Below, piece after piece: positions 10,162-22,095 of a stretch of 64,000 nucleotides of DNA. Origin of the DNA: Siphonodentalium dalli. Its lineage: Eukaryota; Mollusca; Scaphopoda; Gadilida; Siphonodentaliidae. Position 1 is the stretch's first letter. The number at the start of each line of letters is the position of its first letter. The stretch covers positions 209,177,934 through 209,241,933 of the forward strand of contig CP136063.1 of the NCBI GenBank assembly GCA_032622095.1, given 5' to 3'. The notes under the pieces were generated by a model. That model worked only from the letters and a program-made list of their open reading frames with translations, did no database searches and was not told the DNA's origin. The position numbers and the translations under genes are program-made.

Positions 10162-11281
10162 GAAATGCAGCCGATCGCAGTAGAAAGCCAGATTGACTCT
10201 CGCAAATATGTTGGAAGGATTCCTTGGTGTTCGGCCACACGGAACCGTTAGTAAGGGCGAAAGTAATGAGGAGAATTTACATTCAGAAGAATCGATCAGT
10301 CACCCATAAACAAAGTACAATGCCAATCAGTGACAAGTGGAAAGGTAATAAGTTTGAACCCTGGTAAAACTCCATGGTTTGAAAACAAATTGAGTGTCTG
10401 TTAAAAGTCTCTGCCCAGGCCGATGACTGCGCTATGTTCACTGCTAAGGACAGCACCCGAGATTACCCGGCATTAGACGGCGCGCTGTCTGGTGGCCCAA
10501 CGCTCGGTCCCCCCTCGAACCCCCCAGGACACATACCGGAGGAGAAAAACTGCGTCTGATTCCCCTCGATGCCCTGCAATTGTCTCTATTTCTTTTTTAC
10601 ACACAGACACCAGAAACAGCAGCAAGTGCTTTCCGAAATCCAAAGTGAGAATTGCAATTTGCGTCGGATGGCAAGCAGCCCTGTTCATTAGAATTGTAAA
10701 CTAAATGTCAGATCGTCAAACCCAACCAATGGATTTTTTTCTGTGTAGTAAAAACTGAATAAACATGGCTGGGTAAAGCCTGGAAAGTGGCATCGATGTA
10801 TGATTAATGTGCAGACTGTTTCCCCCCTAACCCGGAGCCAGCTTAAAACCTGATGAGAAGCAGAATCATGCTGTGCAGCCATTAGGGCAGCGGTGACACA
10901 CTTGGTCACGACACGATACGAATCAGGATAACCAACCAACGAAACGATACAGATAACGATACACTACACGAGTGTTTATAAATGAACACTATCTGCATTG
11001 AACTACATGGTTATTGTGCAGATCAGTCAAATATACATAGAATACACCGAAACTTTTGATTACACCAGCCCATAGAACTGCAGATATTACTGGATTCATG
11101 TATCGCTATACACGTATCACCTCAATGAAATTTACGATGAATCGCTACAGCCCCAGCCGCTAGACTTGCTATAATTTGCCTCCCCCGAAATATCAAGCAT
11201 TTTAAGGCTATGCAGAGTCCCGGGAAGCGGTCTTATCAGCAATTCCACCCTAGGGTGGGCTGACCAGGGAGCAAATTACTT
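10162..11281. other. Intron sequence, nothing recognised
   Basis: Somewhat more GC-rich than its surroundings. No exon with consistent splice sites and no known repeat family was seen. Confidence 0.35.
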
Positions 11282-12115
11282 TTGAAATTTTGATTCTTAA
11301 CAAATAACCTCACATTGCCACGATTAGATAGCACTGTTCAAAAATGATAGAAAATTCATACCAAATTGCATAGCTATTATCCAATTTTGGGTAGCAAATT
11401 GCGATGTGATAACAGTTAATTTGGTCCCTGGGGGGCTGACAGATCTTGGTTCTTCCCACCTGCTTGTGAACGGGATGTGGGAGGACGAAAATCTGAAAAT
11501 CTGAGCGGACGAATATGGTCAGAGCCGTGAACACTGGAACCCACCCTCGGAACAGTATGGCGCCTTGTGCTACAGGAACATCATGGTGTGTGCAGCTGGG
11601 CCACCTCAAGGTCTGCATGGAACGAGGAATTGGATTAGCCTGAGCCTGCTTGACAATGAGGTTACTGAAGCCAAGGCCACACAAGGAAGAAAAATAGCCG
11701 GACCATTTATAAGGTATTAAGGATCAGGAAAGGGGGCCTCAAAATTTTCCATGAAATTGTTTGACTGATGAGTCACATTATGACTTGTGTCAGGGCTATT
11801 TGATCACTTGTCACAAAGATATTTGTTGACAAACAACCTCAGTGTAGTAGTGTAAACAAATTCATAGTAAACTATGAATCAAGCAAAATACACGAAATTG
11901 AGTTAAGTCATAGATAACGAAATTGGCCCTCATTTAATTCCTGATCCTTAATTGCAGAGGGCAAACAACCGGAAATTTGGATTAGCAAACAACCTCACAT
12001 TGACATGAGTAGATAGCAATGTATTTTCTAAAATCATAGCAAAAGTCATGCCAAATTGCAAAGCCAAAAGGCCAATGTGGGTATCAAATTGTAATGCGAT
12101 TCCAGGCAATGTGCC
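11282..12115 (+). repeat. Three related dispersed segments (aacaacctcacattg type)
   Basis: Segments at about 11300-11430, 11830-11940 and 11985-12115 share 'aa(a/c)aacctca(c/g)', 'aaattcata', 'ccaaattgca' and 'taacgaaattggcc'-like words. They look like diverged copies of one unit, including a 160-bp flank with 'aggatcagg' and 'ctgatcctta' in inverted orientation. Confidence 0.55.
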
Positions 12116-12944
12116 CCTTGTGTTTTGCTACATTTTGTCAACAACATTGAAACAAATTGTGAGTGACATTTTCAAACAAACAAGATTTTGTTCGTACACA
12201 TGCAATTTTGTCTCACTGCTCTTAATGTTCCAATTAATATTTACATTCGAGAACACGTGAACATAGATAATATAGCAATTGGACCACGTAAATAGTGTTC
12301 TTGAAGAGAGTTCTACTCACAAAAGGTCGAAATAAGTTGATTTTTGAGACCACATTTTCCTGATCTTGTGTACACGTGGGAATCTTCCCACAATTCTCAA
12401 CAAAAACAATTATATTTTCTGCGTAACCATTTACAAATAAAAGCAAGCGACAAATAAAATCAACTAAATGGTTGACACTGTCACTCTGTTAATTATTTAA
12501 GAATTATGTGTCGTTTTCCAATGAGAAACGAATGCACAACAACTTAAAAACATGGAACGGGTTAAACTAAAAGAATAAATGAACCGGACAATAGACGCAA
12601 TAGAACAGATGACAAAGGCGATTTGTAAGCCCAGCCATTACTGTAATAAGTACGTCCAGGTTCATTATTAATTGTTACTCATATCACTTCCCTCAATCTT
12701 GAGCACAAAGATGAAAAGAGGTTGTTATACAGTGCCAGCTTGATAATATACAGATAGGGGCAAGTGACCCGCTACGTCATAATAACGATTCAAAAAGGTA
12801 CCAAAACAATAAATTTTAAACGGGTCTCATAGATCCCTCCTTTGTGAATAAAAATGAATATACCATGTAGTTCAGTGTGTAACGTATCTTTGAAGGGAAT
12901 ATTGAACATTTTGTAGGCTTTATGAAGAAAAATTTGTTACTTAC
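12116..12944. other. Intron sequence, nothing recognised
   Basis: AT-rich, with no exon or family repeat recognised between the 11.3-12.1 kb repeats and the donor of the next exon. Confidence 0.4.
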
Positions 12945-13182
12945 AACACTTATTTGTGAGGGCAAGTTTCCTTCCTGTTGTACAAGTGTAACCTTCTTGC
13001 TTATTGGTATTTGGAACAGTCCTGTCTATAGTTGCACATCCAATTATTCCAATAACATTATTTAAGTTTTTCTGGTACGATGGGATGCTTGTCATGATTT
13101 CATGGACAGCATCTATGCAGATCAGCATAGCAGTGTTTGGTGTGTTTCTGGGTTTTGGTTGGACTGTAGCTTTCATCGTCAT
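12945..13182 (-). CDS. SVEP1-like protein, linker exon leading into the cysteine repeats
   Basis: A 238-nt exon, phase 0 in and phase 1 out, with acceptor 'catccctttcaag' (AAG rather than CAG) and donor 'TGTT|gtaagt'. It is open for 79 codons. The first two thirds (KATVQPKPRNTPNTAM, IDAVHEIMTSIPSYQKNL) match no domain I know. The end, GYTCTTGRKLALTNKC, leads into the CPxG motif of the next exon and looks like the first cysteines of an ephrin-receptor-like block. It belongs to the gene because its phases fit the exons on both sides. Only the start is uncertain, because the acceptor is non-consensus; a later ACAG would give a phase-1 entry that does not match the upstream exon. Confidence 0.75.
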
Positions 13183-15197
13183 CTTGAAAGGGATGAAGTA
13201 ACATATAGATGAGTATTAAAATGAATTTGAATGCTCTTTCCACTAATATGATCATACGCTAGCGTAATTAACGAACCAAAGCTAAACCACTCACATGAGG
13301 GTATCTGTAGCGTCTAAAACAATTCTTATCAAGATCACTTTATAGATTCCCGCCAAATAAGATTCACATGCATAAGGCTTATATTTCGTGTCGTTATTAT
13401 AAATAGTTATATACATGTATGTTGTCGAGAGTGGAACTGGACCTAACCATTATATTTATTGGCATGCTGGGGGAGCTCTCCGCTTGAGATTCTCATTACT
13501 CAGGCTAGATGGAGAAGCGTACACGTCCATTACATAATGTTCATTTCATTCATAACATGTTATCATGTCGATTTCAACGACAGTCGACAAACAACGTCAT
13601 CATGTAACTTTCCCTATTGACCGAATTCGAGTGGAACTGAATGTATCTTCTGCTTTGTTCATAAGTATGTGATTTCATTCTATTCAAGAAATTAGGATAT
13701 ATATATGGATTAACCCTTTAGCGTTCAGAGAGCCCCAGAGCCCCGGCCGCGTAGCGTCCAGAAAGCCCCAGAGCGCCCGGAGTTTTTGGATTTTTTTCGG
13801 TCATAGTTTACAACAAAAATATTGCATTATAACACAACAAATTGATCTTATTTTTAATGTAAACAATCAAATGGATGTTACATTATTAATATTTATGTTT
13901 TTGTTGGGTTTTGTGGTAGATTTTGTACAATTTAATCGACATTTCATAATAAAATCGTAATAAAACGAAAACTGCGTCGTCGCGGTGCTATTTTTCAAGT
14001 CGACTAAATCAATGTACTCCACAATTGTGATCTGTGTACAGCCATCTAATATAGTTTTATTCTACAGATTTTTATTTCTAATAAAATATTTATTTCACTT
14101 GTTTATGTTTTTGAGCTATTAATAATATACACCTGAATTAAAAAGACCAATATCATGATTTGACCAGCGAAGCAAATACAATTCCGAGTCAACTCCAAGA
14201 CACCTGTGCTGTTGCAGTGTTGGTGTTACTAAGGACGCTGTGTTGTTCTAACTCTTTTGGCCCTAGATATGTTCTCAAATAAAACTGTCATTTGATTTGA
14301 TTTTTCCCCTCATTCATCGCAAGATCATATGAATAATATTTTATTTTAATACACTGAGTGAGCAATTTTGAGAATTCAATAAAGTTTTGATCGGCAAGTT
14401 TGACAACATTTTCGATTTTCTCTTCAGTTACACGTCCCAACGTCACGCCAATTCAGCCCAATATTGTGGGCACGGGGATTGCCTTGATTAGTACCCAAAT
14501 AAATTATGTTGTTAAAGCGCATTGACAAATACATAATCTTGAGTATATTCTCCACACTATAATCGAAAAATACAAAGGAATGGACACATGATTCAATCCA
14601 AATGGTTTATTTAAAAAACACCCCCGCCAAGAAACGCCCACGGATAACATGCGCAAAAGATATGTACCTGTAAACACGTGGTTGGAAATTGGGGCGCACA
14701 ATGGGGACTGTCATTTATCATGGCTATAACTATTACCCATTCGGTAATACATAAATGACATTCATTGCAAATTCAAACAGAATATATCTTAGATTTAGTA
14801 TTAGTATCAATTGACCATTTATCGAATGTTGTCATTGAACTTATTGATCAGCTGATGACGATGAAAAAATCTAGGAACCTTGTCGACGTCATAGCAGCAA
14901 TGATAAAATACTGTAGCACAAATTTATGTACATCGGACGTTTTGTTCTCTCGTTTGATTAATAAAATTATTATTCTGCGTGCTTTAACACTGCGAAATAC
15001 ATCAGTAAATTGGCCATATCATGATGTGAAAAATCAAAGAAATGACATTGTATTACATTAGTTACTTTTATTTTAACACTGAGTTCATGAGCATACGTGG
15101 CTATTTTTAAATTGAAAGTGTGCGCATCAATTCGGAATAGTGCGCGAGGAATTTACCGTGAATTACTTATCGGCACTGTCTTGTCCTTTTATATTGA
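13183..15197. other. Intron sequence, one TTAA-type transposon end
   Basis: At 13710 the sequence TTAACCCTTTAGCG begins, followed by a doubled 'agagccccgg/agagcgcccgg' motif, the style of the TTAA element at 56062. No matching right end was found, so this is probably a solo end. A 98-codon open frame at 14765-15061 (+) has no recognisable domain. Nothing else is seen. Confidence 0.4.
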
Positions 15198-15299
15198 ACT
15201 AGCAGGGTAGCCCGCCACCGGCGGCTTGTCCGAAACATGACATTTTTTGTTTTTCAATGAGTTAATTGTGACATTTGTTTATATTTTTTTTTAATTTTT

Positions 15300-15605
15300 A
15301 GCTCCACGCGTTTCAATAAGAAAAAATTGTACCCGGTAGCTCCACCCGTTTCCGAGATCTGGTCTGCGCATGCGTGAAGCTGGCGTCGCACGGGCTCGGC
15401 GACCCGATCAAATTTGTACCCGGCCCAAGATACATTCACATAGCAAATTTCAAGTCGATAGCTCCACCCGTTTCTGAGATCTCGTCTGCGCATGCGCTGC
15501 ACGGGCGTCGCATGGGCTCGGCGACCCGATAAAATTTGTACCCGGTGCAAGATACATTCACATAGCAAATTTCAGGTCGATAGCTCCACCCGTTTCCGAG
15601 ATCTG
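15300..15605 (+). repeat. 122-bp subrepeats in array unit 1
   Basis: The word 'agctccacccgttt' starts at 15338, 15460 and 15582, exactly 122 bp apart, with a variant at 15300. Each repeat contains 'gagatct(g/c)gtctgcgcatgcg' and 'gatacattcacatagcaaat'. Confidence 0.93.
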
Positions 15606-16381
15606 CCTTTCTGCATAATATTTCGAGCGATAACATTGCATTGAAATGTCAGACTCCCATCGTGAACCTCAACACGAAGTAAACACGTGTTTCGAGCGAT
15701 AACATTGCATTGAAATGACTCCCATCGTGAACCTCAAGACGACGTAAAACACGTGTTGCGTTCTAGGAAATGCACTCAATGCAGATGCTAATAACGTTGA
15801 CTTCGTATATATATATATAATGACGTTATTAACCCCGGCCGTGCCGTTTGAGCTGATTTTTATGACTGGGAGTGGAGTACGGGTGCTCGGAGCTTCTGGA
15901 AAACGCGTGGACGACATCGTACGTGGTATTTTACCTTTAGATAGGAAGTTTGAGCTCAATCTGTCCAGCCGTTCCCGTCCTAATGTACTATTTCGAGCGA
16001 TAACAATTGTCAGACTCCCATCGTGAACCTCAACACGAAGTAAACACGTGTTTCGAGCGATAACATTGCATTGAAGTCAGACTCCCATCGTGGACCCCCA
16101 AGACGACGTAAACACGTGTTTGTTCCGGTATAACTTTGGAGACTCTGACTTCATATATATATATAATGACGTTATTAACCCCGGCCGTGCCGTTTGAGCT
16201 GATTTCGATGACTGGGAGTGGATAAAGGGTGCTCAGAGCTTCTCGAAAACACGATTACGGCGGTGTCGGTGGGATTTTACACTTACATACGAAATTTGAT
16301 CTCAATCTGTACACGCGTTTTGGATTCTATGAAGTACACACACACACACACATATACGAAGTCTCAAAATATATAGTATAG

Positions 16382-17449
16382 ACTAGCAGGTTAGCCCGCC
16401 ACTGGCGGCATTCGTCCCATGGCTTTGTTTCAGAAACATGACATTTTTGTAATTATTTTGTTTTTTATTTATTTTTGTTTTTTATTTTTGAATATGAATT
16501 TAATGTTTTTTAAATTTAATATATTTTGTTTCTGAATTGTTTTTTTATTGTAAATTTTTTTTAATTTTAAATTGTTTTAATTAAATTGTAAATTGTTTTA
16601 TTTAATTGTTTTGTTTATGGCGGAAAAAATTACCCGTAGAAATCCCCCCCTTCCTAGGAACGACAGACAACGCATTCTTTGTTTCGCGAAATCTCTCTAC
16701 GATGACATTGCATTGAATTTAAAACAAACGCTTCCCGTCGGGAAATCTGTCTTCGGGTCGTTGTTGTTGGCATCACGGCTCCCCGAAAACTCTCACATTG
16801 CCGAAAACGTGTATTTAGTAATATCGTTGTTGTTGATATTTACGGCTTGGGGGCTATTTTCTTATTTAGCAAGTTTGAGCTCAATCGGTTAGAGTCTATA
16901 AAGGACACACTCATATATATGACACTTCCCGTAGGTAGCAAGTTTGAGCTCAATCGGCATTCCCTGGAATTTCCCGTAGATTGGCAGATTCCAGTAGCTT
17001 TATAACGGTATATCTGGGGAGAAATCTGATGCTATATTCGTGATTATCTGGGATGATTTCGGTATATACCAAAGGTATATACTGTAAAAACAGAGCGCGC
17101 CATCCGTGCTCGCAGGGAATAAATTTCGAGCGATAACGTTTGCGTTCCCGTATAACTCTGCAGATGCGAATAACGTTGAATGGGAAACAGACGCTCTTTA
17201 TAGAGATGTGTCAAAAACAAACGCTCATTAAACAATCACTTGATTAACCCCCGCCGTGCCTTTGGGGTGATTTGAGATTGGAGAACGGGTGCTCTGAGCT
17301 TCTCTAAACCGCGACTACGGCGGTGTCGGTGGGATTTTACACTTACATACGAAATTTGATCTCAATCTGTACTCGCGTTTTGGATTCTATGAAGTACACA
17401 CACACACACACACACACATATATACGAAGTCTCAAAATATATAGTATAG
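16382..17449 (+). repeat. Array unit 2, without the 122-bp subrepeats
   Basis: After the leader it holds AT-rich filler (ttttaattaaattgtaaa), a 'cttcccgt(c/a)gg' region, and the block 'taacggtatatctggggag ... ggtatatactgtaaaaacag' (16998-17092). That block also occurs inverted at 25039-25172. A 99-codon frame at 16593-16892 is not convincing as a gene. Confidence 0.8.
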
Positions 17450-17529
17450 ACTAGCAGGTTAGCCCGCCACTGGCGGCATTCGTCTGATGGCTTTGTTTCA
17501 GAAACATGACATTTTTTAAATTTAACCAA

Positions 17530-17922
17530 ATTTCAAGTCGATAGCTCCACCCGTTTCCGAGATCTGGTCTGCGCATGCGCGAAGCTTGCGTCGCACGGGC
17601 TCGGCAACCCGATAAAATTCGTATCCGGGGCAAGATACATTCACATAGCAAATTTCAAGTCGATAGCTCCACCCGTTTCCGAGATCTCGTCTGCGCACGC
17701 GCTGCACGGGCTCGGCGACCCGATAAAATTCGTACCCGGGGCAAGATACATTCACATACCAAATTTCAAGTCGATAGCTCCACCCGTTTCCGAGATCTCG
17801 TCTGCGCATGCCTCGAAGCTGGCGTCGCATGGGCTCGGCGACCCGATAAAATTTGTATCCAGGGCAAGATACATTCACATACCAAATTTCAAGTCGATAG
17901 CTCCACCCGTTTCCGAGATAAC
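17530..17922 (+). repeat. 112-123-bp subrepeats in array unit 3
   Basis: 'agctccacccg' starts at 17543, 17664, 17776 and 17899. The shorter third interval comes from a deletion around 'gctgcacggg'. It carries an exact GCGCATGCGC at 17571-17580. Confidence 0.93.
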
Positions 17923-18489
17923 GCATTCTTTGTTTTTCAATGAGTTAATTCATGGTACCCCGTCCTCCCCGTCCTAAACTTCAGAGCGGACAGTCAATTA
18001 ATCCCGTCGTGAAATCCCTCTGCATAATATTTCGAGCTCTTAGATCAATTCTGCCTTTTTAGTCGAGATAATTGCATTTCGTCCGCATCCGTATTTCGGA
18101 CGCATGGGGTCAGTCGTTTAGCCACGTCCATTGGAATCCGCATCCGTATTTCGGACGCAAGGGGTCAGTCATTTAGCCACGTCCATTGCAATAAAGAGCG
18201 TTGATTGTTAACACCTCCGTATAAGGTCAATATAAAGATCGTTGATGTCTTAACCACCGAAGTGCCGTTTTTTGTGACTGAGAGTGGAGAAATGGTGCTC
18301 TGAGCTTCTCCAAAACGCGACCACGGCGGTGTCCATGGGATTTCACACTTACATACGAAATTTGAGCTCAATCCGTATATATAGTACTAGCAGGTTAGCC
18401 CGCCACCGGCGGCTTGTCCGAAACATGACATTTTTTTATATATTTTTTTTTAATTTTTAGCTCCACGCGTTTCAATAAGAAAAATTTGT

Positions 18490-18800
18490 ACCCGGTAGCT
18501 CCACCCGTTTCCGAGATCTGGTCTGCGCATGCGCGAAGCTGACGTCGCAAGGGCTCGGCGACGCGATAAAATTTGTACCCGGCGCAAGATACATTCACAT
18601 AGCAAATTTCAAGTCGATAGCTCCACCCGTTTCCTAGATCTCGTCTGCGCATGCGCTGCACGGGCGTCGCACGGGCTCGGCGACCCGATAAAATTTGTAC
18701 CCGGCGCAAGATACATTCACATACCAAATTTCAAGTCGATAGCTCCACCCGTTTCCGATATCTCGTCTGCGCATGCGCTGCATGGGCGTCGCACGGGCTC
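18490..18800 (+). repeat. 122-bp subrepeats in array unit 4
   Basis: 'agctccacccg' starts at 18497, 18619 and 18741, with GCGCATGCGC exactly at 18525, 18647 and 18769. The overlapping open frames on both strands here are repeat translations, not genes. Confidence 0.93.
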
Positions 18801-19712
18801 GCCAATACGACAGCGACGACCACCTGGTCAAACTACACTCACGTACCAAGTTTCGTCCCGATCGGTCGAGGTGTTGGTATCTGATGCAAAAGACGAAATT
18901 GTGAGTGTTGGTCAATAGTCCCCGCCGTGAACCTCATCGTCGCAAAGAGCGGACAGTCAATTAACCCCGTTGTGAACCTCAATCACCAACGCGACGTAAA
19001 CATGTGTTGCGTTCTAAAAATAGGAAAGCACTTTCTCTCTGCATAATTCTGCAGATGCTAATAACGTTGCTCCCCGTAGGTAGCAATATCGTTGTTGTTG
19101 ATATTTACGGCTTGGGGGCTATTTTCTTATTTAGCAAGTTTGAGCTCAATCGGTTCGAGTCTATAAAGGACACACTCATATATATGACACTTCCCGTGGG
19201 TAGCAAGTTTGAGCTCAATCGGCATTCCCTGGAATTTCCCGTAGATTGGCAGATTCCAGTAGCTTTATAACGGTATATCTGGGGAGAAATCTGATGCTAT
19301 ATTCGTGATTATCTGGGATGATTTCGGTATATAACTATATACTGTAAAAACAAAGCGCGCCATCCGTGCTCGCAGGGTTGGTCAGAAACAAATGTTTTTA
19401 AAATTTAATGTATGTTCCGTATATCTCTCTGCAGATGCAAATAACGTTGAATGGCAAACAGACGCTCTTTATAGAGATGCGTCAAAAACAAACGCTCATT
19501 AAATAATCACTTGATTAACCCACGCCGTGCCTTTGCAGTGATTTGAGATTGGAGAACGGGTGCTCTGAGCTTCTCTAAACCGCGACCACGGTCGTGTCGG
19601 TGGGATTTGACACTTACATAGGAAGTTTGAGCTCAATCTGTACACGCGTTTTGGATTCTATGAAGTACATACATACATATATATATACGAAGTCTCAAAA
19701 TATATAGTATAG

Positions 19713-21091
19713 ACTAGCAGGTTAGCCCGCCACCGGCGGCGTTTGTCCGAAACATGACATTTTATGACATGTTTATTTTTTAATATTAATTTAATGTTTT
19801 TTAAATGTAATATATTTTTTTTCTGATTTTTTTCCGAAACATGACATTTTATGACATGTTTATTTTTTAATATTAATTTAATGTTTTTTAAATGTACCGA
19901 AATATTAATTTAATGTTTTTTAAATGTACCGAAACATGACATTTTATGACATGTTTATTTTTTAATATTAATTTAATGTTTTTTAAATGTAATATATTTT
20001 TTTTCTGAATTTTTTAATTTTTTGTTTCTGGCGGAAAAATTTACCCGATGAAATCTGCCCTTCCTTGGAACGATATTGGGTTTTTCAATATTTTACCCGA
20101 TTTGACCTTGAATTGATCATTTTCAAGGTCAAGGTCATGTCGGGGTCACAATATATAATTTGTGGGTACCCGTTTGAAGGTTAAGACTGACCCGATGAAA
20201 AATTCCCCCGTTCCTAGGAACGACAGACATAAGAATGTTTCACACAATGCGACGTCGACGATCCCCGTGTGTTTTTACACTTATATACGAAGTTTGAGCT
20301 CACCTAGGGCGGAAAAACTTACCCGATCCGCGTTCTTAGGAACACAACATGCTCCGCGTTCTTAGGAACACAACACGCTCATGTCTATACATGCCCAGAC
20401 CCAGAAGAGGTATGATTTTATTTAACCTGCACGTAGCCATTGAGCAGCCCCTGACAGAGGTTGTCCACCCTTACGAAATGGTCAATAGTCCCCGCAAAGT
20501 TAATCCCGTCGCAAACCCCATCCTCGCAAAGAGCGGACAGTCAATTAATCCCGTCGTGAACGCCATCACCAACGCGACGTAATTTTGTTTGGTATCATGT
20601 GTTGCGTTCTAAAAATAGGAAAGCATACGTTTACGTAAATACGAAATTGTGAGTGTTGGTTTGTAACCGGGATTTCTGAGAAGCATTATGCCTATAACTA
20701 CCCCCCCCCCCTAAGCCCTGACCTAAGTGTCATACATACTATAACAATGATGTTGTAAGAGTACTATGGCATCCAATAAATCTCCCCCCATAGGAAACCA
20801 CTCAATGTTCCCGTATATCTCTCTGCAGATGCTAATAACGTTGAATGGTAAACAGACGCTCTTTATAGCGATGCGTCAAAAACAAACGCTCATTAAATAA
20901 TCACTTGATTAACCCACGCCGTGCCTTTGCAGTGATTTGGGAGTAGATAAAGGGTGCTCAGAGCTTCTCCAAAACGCGACAACTACGGTGTTCGTGGGTT
21001 TTTACACTTATAGATGAAATTTGAGCTTGATGGGTGCAGTCGTTTTCGATTCTATAAAGTACACACACACGGAAGTCTCAAAATATATAGT
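19713..21091 (+). repeat. Array unit 5, with an AT-rich 'aacatgacattttatgacat' minisatellite
   Basis: From 19746 to about 20010 the words 'ccgaaacatgacattttatg', 'tttttaatattaatttaatg' and 'ttttttaaatgta' repeat three to four times. The rest of the unit carries 'attaa(t/c)ccc(g/c)(t/g)cg' pieces and a TTTATAGAGATGCGTC block shared with other units. Confidence 0.8.
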
Positions 21092-21174
21092 ACTAGCATG
21101 TTAGCCCGCCACTGGCGGCATTCGTCTCATGGCTTTGTTTCAGAAACATGACATTTTTTTAATTTAACCAAATT

Positions 21175-21572
21175 TCAAGTCGATAGCTCCACCCGTTTCC
21201 GAGATCTGGTCTGCGCATGCGCGAAGCTTGCGTCGCACGGGCTCGGCGACCCGATAAAATTCGTATCCGGGGCAAGATATATTCACATAGCAAATTTCAA
21301 GTCGATAGCTCCACCCGTTTCCGAGATCTCGTCTGCGCACGCGCTGCACGGGCGTCGCAGGCTCGGCGACCCGATAAAATTCGTACCCGGGCAAGATACA
21401 TTCACATACCAAATTTCAAGTCGATAGCTCCACCCGTTTCCGAGATCTCGTCTGCGCATGCGCGAAGCTGGCGTCGCACGGGCTCGGCAACCCGATAAAA
21501 TTTGTATCCGGGGCAAGATACATTCACATAGCAAATTTCAAGTCGATAGCTCCACCCGTTTCCGAGATAACG
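21175..21572 (+). repeat. 119-122-bp subrepeats in array unit 6
   Basis: 'agctccacccg' starts at 21185, 21307, 21426 and 21548. GCGCATGCGC is exact at 21213 and 21454, and GCGCACGCGC replaces it in the second repeat. Unit 6 as a whole is closest to unit 3 by eye. Confidence 0.93.
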
Positions 21573-22095
21573 CATTCTTTGTTTTTCAATGAGTTAATTC
21601 ATGGTACCCGTCCTCCGCGTCCTAAACTTCGGAGCGGACAGTCAATTAATCCCGTCGTGAAATCCCTCTGCGAGCTCTTAGATCAATTCTGCCTTTTTAG
21701 TCGAGATAATTGCATTTCGTCCGCATCCGTATTTCGGACGCATGGGGTCAGTCGTTTAGCCACGTCCATTGGAATCCGCATCCGTATTTCGGACGCATGG
21801 GGTCAGTCGTTTAGCCACGTCCATTGCAATAAAGAGCGTTGATTGTTAAAACCTCCGTATAAGGTCAATATAAAGATCGTTGATGTCTTAACCACCGCAG
21901 TGCCGTTTTTTGTGATAGAGATTGGAGAACGGGTGCTCTGAGCTTCTCCAAAACGCGACCACGGTCGTGTCGGTGGGATTTTACACTTACATACGAAATT
22001 TGAGCTCAATCTGTACACGCGTTTTGGATTCCATGAAGTACCCACATATATACACACACACACATATATATACGGAAGTCTCAAATTATATAGTA

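Larger units (their letters stand above)
15198..22095 (+). repeat. Six-unit array of about 0.94-1.38 kb head-to-tail repeat units
   Basis: The junction word 'ctagcaggttagcccgcca' (with 'ggcggc' following) recurs at 15198, 16382, 17450, 18386, 19713 and 21092. Each unit ends in 'gaagtctcaaaatatatagta'. Shared internal blocks include 'aagtttgagctcaatc' before a (CA)n/(TA)n tract, 'accccggccgtgccgtt', and either a 122-bp tandem subrepeat (units 1, 3, 4, 6) or AT-rich filler (units 2, 5). There is no intact ORF longer than about 130 codons, and the ORFs present are translations of the subrepeats. The fixed ends and head-to-tail layout suggest tandem insertion or rolling-circle amplification of a non-autonomous element, but no Helitron hallmark is certain. 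Confidence 0.85.

Noticed and set aside
14765-15061. 98-codon plus-strand ORF just before the array
   Set aside because: No recognisable domain, no clear splice context or promoter. May be chance or an unknown remnant.
15254-15636. ORFs on both strands in the 122-bp subrepeats of the array (also 17451-17943, 18395-18918, 21164-21534)
   Set aside because: The period is not a multiple of three in all units, so frames change between repeats. Both strands are equally open, and the peptides are repeat translations.
15198-22095. CRISPR-like interpretation of regularly spaced repeats
   Set aside because: Repeat units are about 120 bp or 1 kb, there are no unique equal-length spacers, and the DNA is eukaryotic.
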